Both the position numbers and the translations under genes were made by a program. Positions 18,045-26,415 of a DNA stretch of 64,000 bases are shown here, piece by piece; position 1 is the first letter of the stretch; every line of letters begins with the position of its first letter. The notes beneath the pieces are model-generated. The model was not told where the DNA came from. It saw nothing but the letters and a program-made list of their open reading frames with translations, and searched no databases. This DNA is from Thiotrichales bacterium. GTDB taxonomy: Bacteria; Pseudomonadota; Gammaproteobacteria; Beggiatoales; Beggiatoaceae. The stretch covers positions 906,507-970,506 of the forward strand of contig JADGDE010000001.1 of assembly GCA_016745035.1 (NCBI GenBank), written 5' to 3'.

Positions 18045-19197
18045 CTGAGCCTGAGATCATAAAAACCGGGTCAGCATGAGGGCGTTGCTTGATGTATTTA
18101 TCATCTAAAGGGCGGGCTAAGCCGCGCACAGTTTCCGTTTCTAATGGCTGAAAACAATCGCTTTGCCGATAAAAATCCAGCACCATGCCCAAACGCTCAA
18201 AGGGGTGCATTTCTGACCAAATGCGAATTTCTTTACCAGAGAACCAACGGTCTGAAAAGGTGGTGATAAACCGTGCCTGAGGTTTGGCTACCCTTGCCAA
18301 CTCTTTGAACACCGCAATCGGATCACGCAAATATTCGATAGAGGCGCTGCAAAGCAATAAATCAAAGTGATTATCAGCAAAGGGTAAACGTGGATTTTGG
18401 TTTAAGTCTTGCACCTGATAACTAGATAAACGCGGGTTAGCGCTTAACTCTTCGGCATTCATTCCCAGCCCCACAACCTCACAATCAATATTCTGCGGTA
18501 AATGTGACATACAACTGCTCATCAAATCCAGCACGTTCATGCCTTGATCTAAATGGCGGCTATAGATGCTCTCGATTTGGGCGCGGGCGACCTGGTCTAA
18601 GTGTGCGACCATCCGAGGGTTTTGATAAAAAGCGGCATCGTCTTCTTGCTGACAACAAAAAGGGTATTGGGCATAAAACCCCGTATTGATCTGTGGATAT
18701 GCCGCTTGCATCCCAGGACCATTTTCTAGCAACTGTTCGACAAATCCTTTGTCAGATTTAAGCGGCTGATCCAATGTAATGCGCTTGAAAGTCAAGGTTA
18801 AGGCTTTACCTGCTAAAGGATGATTGCAATCGAATGACCACAGCTTATCCATAGCGATGAGACGACAGGGGCTATAATCACGCCGATGTGTGCCCAGCGC
18901 GGCGGCAGCAAAGCTTTTGGGATAAAAGCGCCCAAGCTGCGGGCTTAAATTCAATTGGGCAGGGGGGCTGAATTGTTGTGCTTGGATTTGCTTCAGTGCT
19001 TGCGGGTCCGTATCGGCTAATAATTCACCAGCGGCAAAGATTTGCTGAACAGATTCCCCCACTTGCAATTGCGCCACCATTGCCTTGATTTTAGCAGGCA
19101 GCATCTCTTGCTCAAGGCTGAGAAACACACGTTCTTGGTGCTGAGCATCAACACTGTGCCATGTTAAAGCGCAGTCGAGATTTATTACTGTGCTCAT
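18031..19197 (-). CDS. Fusion of SlyD-like FKBP domain and SAM-dependent methyltransferase
   Basis: 388 residues. The N-terminal ~150 residues have SlyD-type FKBP features: 'PAKIKAMVAQLQVGES' and the signature 'CNHPLAGKALTLTF'. The C-terminal part is a class I methyltransferase: 'VLDLMSSCMSHLP' in the SAM-binding motif I position, 'EVVGLGMNAEEL', 'LPFADNHFDLLLCSASIEYL' as motif post-I/II, and 'ELARVAKPQARFITTF'. I know of no characterised protein with this pairing. A folding helper tied to a methyltransferase suggests a protein or nascent-chain substrate, which is inference. The start is ATG 19197, preceded three bases upstream by a run of eight G on the coding strand. Confidence 0.8.
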   Translation of the reverse strand: MSTVINLDCALTWHSVDAQHQERVFLSLEQEMLPAKIKAMVAQLQVGESVQQIFAAGELLADTDPQALKQIQAQQFSPPAQLNLSPQLGRFYPKSFAAAALGTHRRDYSPCRLIAMDKLWSFDCNHPLAGKALTLTFKRITLDQPLKSDKGFVEQLLENGPGMQAAYPQINTGFYAQYPFCCQQEDDAAFYQNPRMVAHLDQVARAQIESIYSRHLDQGMNVLDLMSSCMSHLPQNIDCEVVGLGMNAEELSANPRLSSYQVQDLNQNPRLPFADNHFDLLLCSASIEYLRDPIAVFKELARVAKPQARFITTFSDRWFSGKEIRIWSEMHPFERLGMVLDFYRQSDCFQPLETETVRGLARPLDDKYIKQRPHADPVFMISGSVKAP

Positions 19198-19200
19198 GTT

Positions 19201-19208
19201 CCCCCCCC
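19201..19208 (-). repeat. Homopolymeric G8 tract in the leader of the FKBP-methyltransferase gene
   Basis: Eight consecutive C on the plus strand give GGGGGGGGAAC directly before the ATG at 19197. The tract supplies the ribosome binding site and sets its distance to the start, so slippage in its length could tune translation. Confidence 0.5.
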
Positions 19209-19255
19209 TATTCGCGTCAGCTTAATTAACTGAGATTGGGTCGTTTATATGGGAG

Positions 19256-19813
19256 TCAAGTCACCTTTTGAACTAGTGATAAATCTCCCTGATAGCGCAA
19301 TAGCTGTCCAAATAAGGGCAAATTAATTTGCACCGAAAAACGGTATTGACCCGCAACAATGCTTTTATAAGCCAGTGTCTGTGGTAGCAGCCAATGGGGT
19401 AAAGTCAATCCTTTAAAACGCAATGCGTGTTGTTGCCAATACCAACCACCATTTTTAATTTTCACACCTAAATCTAGGCTTAACATCCCGGTTGTTTCTT
19501 GCCAATAACCATCAGGATAATGTCCTCTGGGCGTAAATTCAGAGGTCATGGTGTATTGTTTCGCAAAGCAACGTTGCCAAATTAATTGATTAGCCGTATG
19601 GCTGATATGCACATCTAAGCTATGGATGCCTGCTTGCGGCGGTAAGCCCAGTTTTTTTGCCACACGCCGAGCAATAAAGCCTGCAATGCGCCCTTGCGCA
19701 TAATGCAAGCTGATATTGCCTGAAAGTGTGCCACCGTGCTGATGCAGTTGTTGTAATGCCGGGTCTAACTGGCTAAAAGCCGCACCAAACCAGTGGCTAA
19801 CGCAAGATGACAC
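19256..19813 (-). CDS. DUF4166-type protein
   Basis: 185 residues. The opening 'HWFGAAFSQLDPALQQLHQHGGTLSG' and the middle 'LPPQAGIHSLDVHI' followed by a W-rich beta region fit the DUF4166 family, whose function is not known. In other genomes the domain is found alone or attached to saccharopine-dehydrogenase-like proteins. The start appears to be GTG at 19813, three bases after the stop of the upstream SPFH gene, with no clear ribosome binding site, so translational coupling is likely. No signal peptide or membrane span is visible. Confidence 0.7.
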   Translation of the reverse strand: MSSCVSHWFGAAFSQLDPALQQLHQHGGTLSGNISLHYAQGRIAGFIARRVAKKLGLPPQAGIHSLDVHISHTANQLIWQRCFAKQYTMTSEFTPRGHYPDGYWQETTGMLSLDLGVKIKNGGWYWQQHALRFKGLTLPHWLLPQTLAYKSIVAGQYRFSVQINLPLFGQLLRYQGDLSLVQKVT

Positions 19814-19815
19814 AA

Positions 19816-21237
19816 CTATTGAGTTGGGTTGCTTATGATTGGCGCAGGTGTGGGGTCTGTTTGAAACACTTTACGGTTTTGTTCCATGATTCCCAACGCA
19901 CCAAAGGCGGAAATAATATCTAAATTACTGCTCATGCCGCCTTTGCCTTGTTCTCCGGTAGAAACGTAGTTATAAGGCATTTCGACATTAAAATGGCGCA
20001 AATTATTGTAAAGTACCTGCGCTATATCACGCTGCACTTCGGCGAGATAAATTTCTGAGTTTGCCCCCAGCGCCGCATATTTAGCATTCATAATATCCGC
20101 CTCAGCATTGCCTTTTTCTCGAATCGCAATCGCCTCAAATTTAGCCGCCTCGGAGTTGGCTTCTTGAATCGCACGGTTAGCTTCGGCAATTTCGAGTTCT
20201 TTTTGCTTATCAATCACAGCAATGTCTTTTTGTTTGTTTTTCTCTACCAATTCTTTCAGGGCGATTTGTTTTGCCACCTCAACTTCTTTAGCTTGGGTAA
20301 TCACGGCTAGCTCTTTTTCTCTTTGGGCATCTTGCACTGCCCGCGTGCGTTCGATTTCTTTTTTCAATTGTTCGGTTTTGGCTTGGGCTTTAGCGGTTTC
20401 TTGTTCCTGAATGGTTTTAATTCGTTCAGCGACTAAAAGTTTTTTATCAATCAATAAGCGGTTGAGCTGATCTTCAGGAATCGGATCGCCGACGGTAACT
20501 TGAGTGACTTGAATACCGTAGGAGTCCAGCGGATTACTTTGGCGTTTAACTTGGCCATTTTCATCAGGAATCGGTACAGTTTTCCAAACCAGTTGTTTGG
20601 TACGCTGGAGTTTGTTTGATTCATCTTGATCAATGCCAACAGGGGCGAGATCAATTTGTTCAATTTCAACTTGTTTACGCTCGGTTTGATACACACCATT
20701 GCGTAATTGATCTTCTAGCTGTGATTTAAACCGATTTAAGCCGCCTTGAAAAAATTCTTCGCCAGTGTATTGCGTTGAGGTAATAACAATCACATTTTGT
20801 GAGTTTTTAATAATTAAGGCATCAAGTAAGTTTTCAAACGAGCGAAATTCCCGATGCATTTGGATGACTTTATCGGCATTTGGGGAGAGTTTATAGCGGA
20901 AAGTGGCAGGAATTTTACCCGTATAGGTATCGGCAAAACGCACGGTAACAGGGGGAAGCACACGGGTTAAATTGCTACTGCTGCCATCATTGCCTAAAGA
21001 TAAGGTCATCACTTGTTTATAAGTGCTGACCTTTGAAAATCCCGGCAAACGAAAATGCACCCCCGGTTCGGTATAAACCGTTAGTTGTCCGGTGATATTA
21101 TTTTGGTATACATAGGTATAACCCGCATCGGTTTGAAACCAAGCATTCCAAAAAAAGATAAATGCAAATAGGGCAATCAGGACATTGATTGCCAGCTTGA
21201 CCAGCGAAAGAGAATTGAGTTTATTGGGTATTTTCAT
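19816..21237 (-). CDS. SPFH/Band 7 membrane protein
   Basis: 473 residues. An N-terminal membrane segment (about 15-32, 'AINVLIALFAFIFFWNAWF') is followed by a prohibitin/stomatin-like SPFH domain (about 45-260, 'EPGVHFRLPGFSKV'). A long Lys/Glu/Ala-rich coiled coil comes next (about 275-390, 'KEIERTRAVQDAQREKELAV'), then a short C-terminal domain. It resembles flotillin-like scaffold proteins that organise membrane microdomains. A GGAG ribosome binding site lies upstream of ATG 21237. It is followed with three bases' spacing by the DUF4166 gene, so the two are probably one operon. Confidence 0.85.
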   Translation of the reverse strand: MKIPNKLNSLSLVKLAINVLIALFAFIFFWNAWFQTDAGYTYVYQNNITGQLTVYTEPGVHFRLPGFSKVSTYKQVMTLSLGNDGSSSNLTRVLPPVTVRFADTYTGKIPATFRYKLSPNADKVIQMHREFRSFENLLDALIIKNSQNVIVITSTQYTGEEFFQGGLNRFKSQLEDQLRNGVYQTERKQVEIEQIDLAPVGIDQDESNKLQRTKQLVWKTVPIPDENGQVKRQSNPLDSYGIQVTQVTVGDPIPEDQLNRLLIDKKLLVAERIKTIQEQETAKAQAKTEQLKKEIERTRAVQDAQREKELAVITQAKEVEVAKQIALKELVEKNKQKDIAVIDKQKELEIAEANRAIQEANSEAAKFEAIAIREKGNAEADIMNAKYAALGANSEIYLAEVQRDIAQVLYNNLRHFNVEMPYNYVSTGEQGKGGMSSNLDIISAFGALGIMEQNRKVFQTDPTPAPIISNPTQ

Positions 21238-21367
21238 CAGAATGACTCCAAAACTTTAAGGTATAGACTCGGACTATAACGCAAAAAGTAAGCCCTTGTC
21301 GTCAAATATCGATAAAAGGCTGAAGTCTTAAACCCAAGCTATTTTTGAGCATTAAGGCATAAAATTC

Positions 21368-22150
21368 CTACCAACTTGGTGCAACACCGGGAACATAAGC
21401 CATTGGCTGTATAGGCTGTTCTACAACAGCTTGTTTGGCTTGTTGTTTAGCGAGTAAGCGCGCTTCAATTTCTTCAGGCGAAGGACGGGCTTGTTGTAAA
21501 ACTTCGGCAATTAAATCACGAATTTGCTCAAAATACATGGCTATCAATATATTCAAATGGGCATAAAAGGCAGTATCACAACGGCTAGCCACGCGCTGGG
21601 CAAAAGATGGCAACCAACGCAATAAATGTTCATCTAAAAAGGTCGCGATGTTGGCAAAATCCTCTTTAACGATACCTGCGCTATTTTTTTCCAGCACATA
21701 AGCGACAAATAATATTTCATTGACCAAATGATCATCACTGCGTTGCCGCCAATCAGGGGTGCTTAAATCGTATTCAGCATAACATGCTCGGACTTCAAAC
21801 ATCGGATCTTGACAAGTTAAGCCCTCATCATCAATCCAAACAGACTCTTGTGGACAGGCATGATATGCACCATTGAGATAAATAGCGGCATAATCGCTGG
21901 CAAGCTCATCTAAAAAAGCCTGGTCTAGTGAACTAGACCAGGAACACACAAGGTCATAAAGCTGTTTTTGTAGGGTTTCTGCTTCCACGCCCACAGGAAT
22001 TAACCCTAAGTTTTGTGGAAAATCATAGTCTTTGAGAAGCATTAGCTTTTCTGTATCTAACTCTTTGGCATGTAAATCAGCGAGTAAGCGCAAATCTTCC
22101 GCCGTAGTTTTTGTAAATTGTTGTAACAAACCGACCGTAATATCATCCAT
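21368..22150 (-). CDS. TorD/DmsD-family molybdoenzyme chaperone
   Basis: 260 residues, last gene of the redox operon. The helical TorD/NarJ-type core includes 'ASDYAAIYLNG' and the family pattern 'ESVWIDDEGLTCQDPMFEVR' around residues 117-136. These cytoplasmic chaperones bind the Tat signal of a partner molybdoenzyme and help insert the cofactor before export. The partner is almost certainly the 849-residue enzyme encoded two genes upstream. The start overlaps the stop of the ferredoxin gene (TAATG). The C-terminal ~40 residues are an Ala/Gln/Pro-rich tail (ending 'YVPGVAPSW') outside the normal fold. Confidence 0.85.
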   Translation of the reverse strand: MDDITVGLLQQFTKTTAEDLRLLADLHAKELDTEKLMLLKDYDFPQNLGLIPVGVEAETLQKQLYDLVCSWSSSLDQAFLDELASDYAAIYLNGAYHACPQESVWIDDEGLTCQDPMFEVRACYAEYDLSTPDWRQRSDDHLVNEILFVAYVLEKNSAGIVKEDFANIATFLDEHLLRWLPSFAQRVASRCDTAFYAHLNILIAMYFEQIRDLIAEVLQQARPSPEEIEARLLAKQQAKQAVVEQPIQPMAYVPGVAPSW

Positions 22151-22830
22151 TATGAAGCCCCTTTATCATCAACTTTACCTTTGCTATGCGGTACAAAGAC
22201 AATAGAAGGATTAGTTAATTCTGGGTTTGCCATACTTTTGACTTGGCGTACAACACTTTCATGCGGCGCTAAGGCTTTGGTTTTGTGTGTCCCATCGCGC
22301 AGTTTGTCGATAGGGCCAATATCCAATACCCGCATCATGCACGCCATCACGCAGTAAGGCTTACGCCCTGCGTCAATTTCATCAACGCAAAGGTTACATT
22401 TTTTGACAATCTGATCAATCGGATCAAATTGTGGCGCACCATAAGGGCAAGCCGCTTCACATTTACGGCAGCCAATGCACAAGGTGGAATCAATATCAAC
22501 AATCCCATCTTTTTTGCGTTTAAAAATCGCCCCTGTGGGACAGGTTGGCAAACAGGCAGGCTCGGCACAATGGTTACAAGACATATTGACCTTGTAGGCA
22601 TAGACATCGGGATAAGTGCCGCCCTCGACATACATCACGCGGCGAAAACGCGGACCCGGTGGCAAGCCATTTTTATCTTTACAAGCAATTTCACAAGCAC
22701 GACAGCCGATACAATCGACATTGTTGTGAATAAAGCCCCATTGTTTTTCGGGAGTGACGGGGGTATACGTCTCGGTTTTTTTCCGTTTAATTGCGGCTTT
22801 TACTTTTTGCTTATCTACTGCATCAACCAT
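22150..22830 (-). CDS. Ferredoxin-like subunit with four [4Fe-4S] clusters (DmsB/NrfC type)
   Basis: 226 residues with four cysteine groups: 'CIGCRACEIACK', 'CNHCAEPACLPTCPTGAI', 'CIGCRKCEAACPYG' and 'CNLCVDEIDAGRKPYCVMAC'. This is the standard arrangement for the electron-transfer subunit of DMSO-reductase-family enzymes. No signal peptide is present, so the protein probably travels through the Tat system bound to the catalytic subunit. It sits between the catalytic and chaperone genes, 18 bp after the former. The operon has no DmsC- or NrfD-like membrane anchor, so electrons likely reach it through the pentaheme cytochrome. Confidence 0.93.
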   Translation of the reverse strand: MVDAVDKQKVKAAIKRKKTETYTPVTPEKQWGFIHNNVDCIGCRACEIACKDKNGLPPGPRFRRVMYVEGGTYPDVYAYKVNMSCNHCAEPACLPTCPTGAIFKRKKDGIVDIDSTLCIGCRKCEAACPYGAPQFDPIDQIVKKCNLCVDEIDAGRKPYCVMACMMRVLDIGPIDKLRDGTHKTKALAPHESVVRQVKSMANPELTNPSIVFVPHSKGKVDDKGAS

Positions 22831-22848
22831 AATATATTGCTCCGATTA

Positions 22849-25398
22849 TCACAGATCACGACGGAAAACATGACTACGGGCGGTGGCTAATTTATCCCAG
22901 CCCGGTTTGTGTTCCAAATCGGTTTTTTTGATGTCTGCCAGTACCGTATTGTAGGCAAAAGACCCCGCAGGGCTTGGATCATCCAAGGTCAGGAAATCAG
23001 GGTTGCCCGATCTATCCACACCCTTATCATCCAAGTCCATCCATGCGCCTTCATGTAAGACCAAAACCCCCGGCATACAGCGCTCGGTGACGTAAGCGGG
23101 CACGACCACTTTGCCGCGATCATTCCAAATTTCCACCGTGTCGCCGGTTTTGATTTTGAGTTTTTTCGCATCAGCCGCATTGATGGTGACTTCTTGCTCG
23201 TAGGTTTCCCGCAACCAAGGGATGTTATTGAAAATACTGTGGGTACGCCAGCGGGGATGCGGTGAAATCAGGTGGAAGGGATGAGTTTTGGTTTTAATCT
23301 TATCGCCTAAGTATTCCCAAGGCTCGATCCATTTGGGAATCGCTGGGATTTCATAACCATAGGCGGTTTTTGTCCAGTCGTCGTATTGCGCCAAGGTGGT
23401 GGAGAAAATCTCGATTTTGCCTGAGGGGGTCGGCCAAGGCATACCTTTTTCAACATTGTCTTTAAAGGCGACATGCGGCTCATTCAAAATAAATTTATAT
23501 ACGCCACGCTGTTTGAATTCTTCCCAGCTCATCGTCACCCCTTGATGCGCCATGACTTTGTTATGCCACCAATCGCTGAGATAAGATTCATCTACGGCAT
23601 CATTGTGCTGGAAATATTCCCGGTTGGCTTTGGGGTTAAAACGCTCGCCAAAGCCTAAACGGTAAGCCAGTTCGGTATAAATTTGGAAATCAGTTTTACT
23701 CTCACCCATCGGCTCAATGACTTTAGGTCTGTGAATATAGTAGTGACCTTTGTACCAAGGCAGCGCAACATCGTGACGCTCAAAATGAGTGGAGACAGGC
23801 AGTAACACATCTGCCCATAAGCCTGAAGGCGTGATGGTGGAGTCATTACAAACTACCAAATCGAGTTTTTTAATCGCTTCGAGGTCTTTGTTGATATTGG
23901 TGAGTTGGTTAAGCCAATCCGAGCCTTGCCAGAAAATCCCGCGAATATTGGGAATCACACCATCGCCAGCACGACCGCCTGGCCATAAGCCCAGCTCTTC
24001 ACGTTTTAGATTGGGGTAATTAAGCACCGCATGTGCCCAACGATCAGATTTGAGTGAGGCGTACCAAACATTGGCATATTCATCATAGGGATAAGCCACA
24101 CCTTCAGCGTGCCAAGCTTTACCAATGCCTTCACTACAACCGCCGAGTTTGCCGATATTGCCGGTCATGGTTTGTAAAGCCGCTGCCATGCGGTTGTATT
24201 GTTCGCCATAAGCATTACGGCCAGGTGCCCATGAAGCTTTTAGTGCCGCAGGTTTGGTGGTGGCATACATGTGTGCGAGTTTTTTAATATCGCTGGCAGA
24301 AACGCCGCAAATGTTCGCCGCCCATTCAGGGGTTTTCGGTTCATTGTCGTATTTGCCCATGATGTAATCACGGAAGTTTTCTTGCCCTTTAGCCCAGTTA
24401 GGCATTGTGCTCTCATCCATGCCTTGCGCAAAACGGTTAATAAAGTCTTGGTCTTGGAGATTATTGGCAAAAATATAATGTGCCATCCCCGCCATCATCG
24501 CGGCATCGGTGTTGGGGCGAATCGGAATCCACCAACCATCGTAAGCCGAAGCCGAGTCGGTATATTGTGGGTCGATAATGACAAATTTGCAGCCACGCTG
24601 TTTTGCCATACGCATGTAATAGAAGGTATTACCACCGTGGAAGGTATAAGCCGGATTCCAGCCCCACATGATAATCAGTTTTGAGTGGGCGTAAGCATCA
24701 TCTTCGTTGCCATCTTCAATGGTGCCAAAAGTGGTGCGGGAGCTGAATTTCGTCCCCTCATAAGAAGGCACTGACCACGAGCTGGTGCGGCAGCCAAACA
24801 TACCGAGAAAACGCGCTTGCAGTCCTTCGATTTGATCAGATTTATGCAAGACCCCATAAGATGCGCCTGCATAAGCTTGGTCGAGTAATGCGGTAGGACC
24901 GTACTGCTCTTTGATTTTGAGCATTTTTTCAGCCACATGATCAAGTGCTGTTTCCCATGAGGCACGCTTAAACTTACCTTCACCACGCGCACCGGTGCGA
25001 ATCATCGGATATAACAAGCGTTCAGCGGAATAAATTCGTGAGCGATAAGAACGACCACGTAAGCAAGCACGTAATTGTGGCTCGGCTTCGGTGTCTTTGC
25101 CAAACTCGCCGCCTTTTTGATAGCGTCCATCATCCGAGGACAAACGCACAATCACATCACCTTTTTTATGCGCGACCAGCATATGACGCGAGCCGCAGTT
25201 ATGCGCGCAACTGGTGACCACGGTTTCTAGTTCGTCATCTTTGGGATAAGGCTCATAAGCAAAGGCTTCAGCTTTTTTGGAGCTGACCAGCCCGCCTGTG
25301 GCAATAGCTGTGGAACCGAGGGCTGAGGTTTTTAGAAAACGCCGCCGATCCATTTTTAAAGCTGATTTGAGTAAATCACTTAATTTTTTATCAGACAT
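22849..25398 (-). CDS. Tat-exported DMSO-reductase-family molybdopterin oxidoreductase (DmsA-like)
   Basis: 849 residues. The twin-arginine motif 'DRRRFLKTSALG' (about residues 17-28) marks folded export to the periplasm. 'VVTSCAHNCGSRHMLV' with a later 'RACLRGRSYRSR' forms the [4Fe-4S] site. 'IIDPQYTDSASAYDGWWIPI' and 'KTPEWAANICGVSASDIKKL' are close to the DmsA pattern, and the C-terminal molybdopterin-dinucleotide-binding domain starts near 'HPFHLISPHPRWRTHS'. The protein ligand to Mo should lie near 'SVPSYEGTKFSSR', where the DmsA Ser is not obvious, so the substrate may differ from DMSO. Substrates of the family include S-oxides, N-oxides and oxyanions. The genetic context is pentaheme cytochrome upstream, ferredoxin and TorD chaperone downstream. 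Confidence 0.9.
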   Translation of the reverse strand: MSDKKLSDLLKSALKMDRRRFLKTSALGSTAIATGGLVSSKKAEAFAYEPYPKDDELETVVTSCAHNCGSRHMLVAHKKGDVIVRLSSDDGRYQKGGEFGKDTEAEPQLRACLRGRSYRSRIYSAERLLYPMIRTGARGEGKFKRASWETALDHVAEKMLKIKEQYGPTALLDQAYAGASYGVLHKSDQIEGLQARFLGMFGCRTSSWSVPSYEGTKFSSRTTFGTIEDGNEDDAYAHSKLIIMWGWNPAYTFHGGNTFYYMRMAKQRGCKFVIIDPQYTDSASAYDGWWIPIRPNTDAAMMAGMAHYIFANNLQDQDFINRFAQGMDESTMPNWAKGQENFRDYIMGKYDNEPKTPEWAANICGVSASDIKKLAHMYATTKPAALKASWAPGRNAYGEQYNRMAAALQTMTGNIGKLGGCSEGIGKAWHAEGVAYPYDEYANVWYASLKSDRWAHAVLNYPNLKREELGLWPGGRAGDGVIPNIRGIFWQGSDWLNQLTNINKDLEAIKKLDLVVCNDSTITPSGLWADVLLPVSTHFERHDVALPWYKGHYYIHRPKVIEPMGESKTDFQIYTELAYRLGFGERFNPKANREYFQHNDAVDESYLSDWWHNKVMAHQGVTMSWEEFKQRGVYKFILNEPHVAFKDNVEKGMPWPTPSGKIEIFSTTLAQYDDWTKTAYGYEIPAIPKWIEPWEYLGDKIKTKTHPFHLISPHPRWRTHSIFNNIPWLRETYEQEVTINAADAKKLKIKTGDTVEIWNDRGKVVVPAYVTERCMPGVLVLHEGAWMDLDDKGVDRSGNPDFLTLDDPSPAGSFAYNTVLADIKKTDLEHKPGWDKLATARSHVFRRDL

Positions 25399-25417
25399 GG
25401 GAGATGGCTCCTGCCGT

Positions 25418-26203
25418 TTAAGGTTTTTCTAAAAAACGCGGATTCGATTCAGTGGGGCGATCTTTTGCCCATTCGGGGACGGCTTCTGGCATATATTGCC
25501 AAGCATGGCGCGGATAAGGATAAGCAATTCGATACCAAGCACGTCCACCGTGGCAGCCGTAGCAAGAACTGCTATTTTTTTGTCCGGCTTTTTCGATAGC
25601 CTCAGGTTTTAGGAAATTGACTTGATGACGATTGGTACGGATATTGGCATGACAAATCAAACAGTTATCTTGAAACATGGCTTTACTTTCAGGCCAGGGC
25701 TTAGGCAGTCCCATCGCTTTGATATTCATTTTGCCGTGGCACATCAGACAAATATTGGGGTCAACCATTTTGCGCATGGTTAAACCCGTTTGGGTATCTT
25801 TGGCGCTGTCTGAAACTTCATCACGGGGATCGTTGCCTTGATGGCAGGTATTGCAGCGCATTTGCATCAAGTCTTTGGCTAGGTCCGTTACCAAGTGGCG
25901 GCGGTGAAAGGTGTCTTGTTCGCCTTCATAGCTGGCTAAGGTTTGATACCAAGCCAAGCTCTCGTCGCGCCTAACACCGGCGCTGGATTGTTCTTTGGGT
26001 TTATCTTCTAAAATATTTTTGTGACAAGCTAAACATTGCTCATCGCTTGCCGTGGCAATTTGAGGTTGAAAATGAATGGGATCCCAACGGGCTGCATCAT
26101 AGGAGGGTTTGGATTCGGCTTGAGCTAAGCCAAAACTTAAGCTGCTGATAAACATGATAGAAGCAAATGTTACTATCATGCGTCTGATTTGATTTTTCTG
26201 CAT
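25418..26203 (-). CDS. Secreted pentaheme cytochrome c
   Basis: About 261 residues from ATG 26203, chosen because GAGG lies seven bases upstream; an earlier ATG at 26227 has poor spacing. A Sec signal peptide ('MIVTFASIMFISSLSFGLAQA') directs it to the periplasm. Five CxxCH heme-attachment motifs begin at C57 (CLACH), C117 (CNTCH), C152 (CLMCH), C181 (CLICH) and C214 (CYGCH). It directly precedes the molybdoenzyme (19 bp), so it is the likely electron donor or acceptor in place of a membrane anchor subunit. Distal axial ligands cannot be assigned by eye. It does not look like NapB, NrfB or NapC. Confidence 0.92.
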   Translation of the reverse strand: MQKNQIRRMIVTFASIMFISSLSFGLAQAESKPSYDAARWDPIHFQPQIATASDEQCLACHKNILEDKPKEQSSAGVRRDESLAWYQTLASYEGEQDTFHRRHLVTDLAKDLMQMRCNTCHQGNDPRDEVSDSAKDTQTGLTMRKMVDPNICLMCHGKMNIKAMGLPKPWPESKAMFQDNCLICHANIRTNRHQVNFLKPEAIEKAGQKNSSSCYGCHGGRAWYRIAYPYPRHAWQYMPEAVPEWAKDRPTESNPRFLEKP

Positions 26204-26242
26204 CCCTATACCTCTTCTATCCATCACCTCTTGCGGATAAAT

Positions 26243-26278
26243 AGCAGAACACGCGGCGGGGAAACCTCGTGTTCTGCT
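26243..26278 (-). promoter_or_regulatory. Stable stem-loop in the leader of the pentaheme cytochrome gene
   Basis: An 11-bp perfect stem, AGCAGAACACG (26243-26253) and CGTGTTCTGCT (26268-26278), encloses a G/C-rich 14-base loop. It lies about 40 bases before the cytochrome start and after the repeat-protein gene. No T-run follows, so it is more likely an RNA processing or stability element than a full terminator. Confidence 0.55.
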
Positions 26279-26316
26279 TAACCCAATGAGGAGAACTCAA
26301 CAAACCCAACGCTTGT

Positions 26317-26345
26317 TTGACAAAGTTAGTCGGATGCTTTGTCAA
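26317..26345 (-). promoter_or_regulatory. Inverted repeat between the repeat-protein gene and the cytochrome gene
   Basis: TTGACAAAG (26317-26325) and CTTTGTCAA (26337-26345) form a perfect 9-bp stem with an 11-base loop. It is the middle of three hairpins in this 212-bp gap and may protect or process the operon mRNA. Confidence 0.5.
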
Positions 26346-26365
26346 GCTAAGGGTTTGTAAATCAT

Positions 26366-26401
26366 CAAGCTAAGGCATATGTGTATTGTGAACTTAGCTT
26401 G
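26366..26401 (-). promoter_or_regulatory. Inverted repeat just after the Met/Gly repeat-protein gene
   Basis: CAAGCTAAG (26366-26374) and CTTAGCTTG (26393-26401) form a 9-bp stem with an 18-base loop, 15 bases after the repeat-protein stop codon on the minus strand. No T-tract follows, so it may be a leaky terminator or an mRNA 3'-end stabiliser that lets the upstream genes be expressed more strongly than the downstream ones. Confidence 0.45.
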
Positions 26402-26415
26402 AGGTTTTGGTCTGA

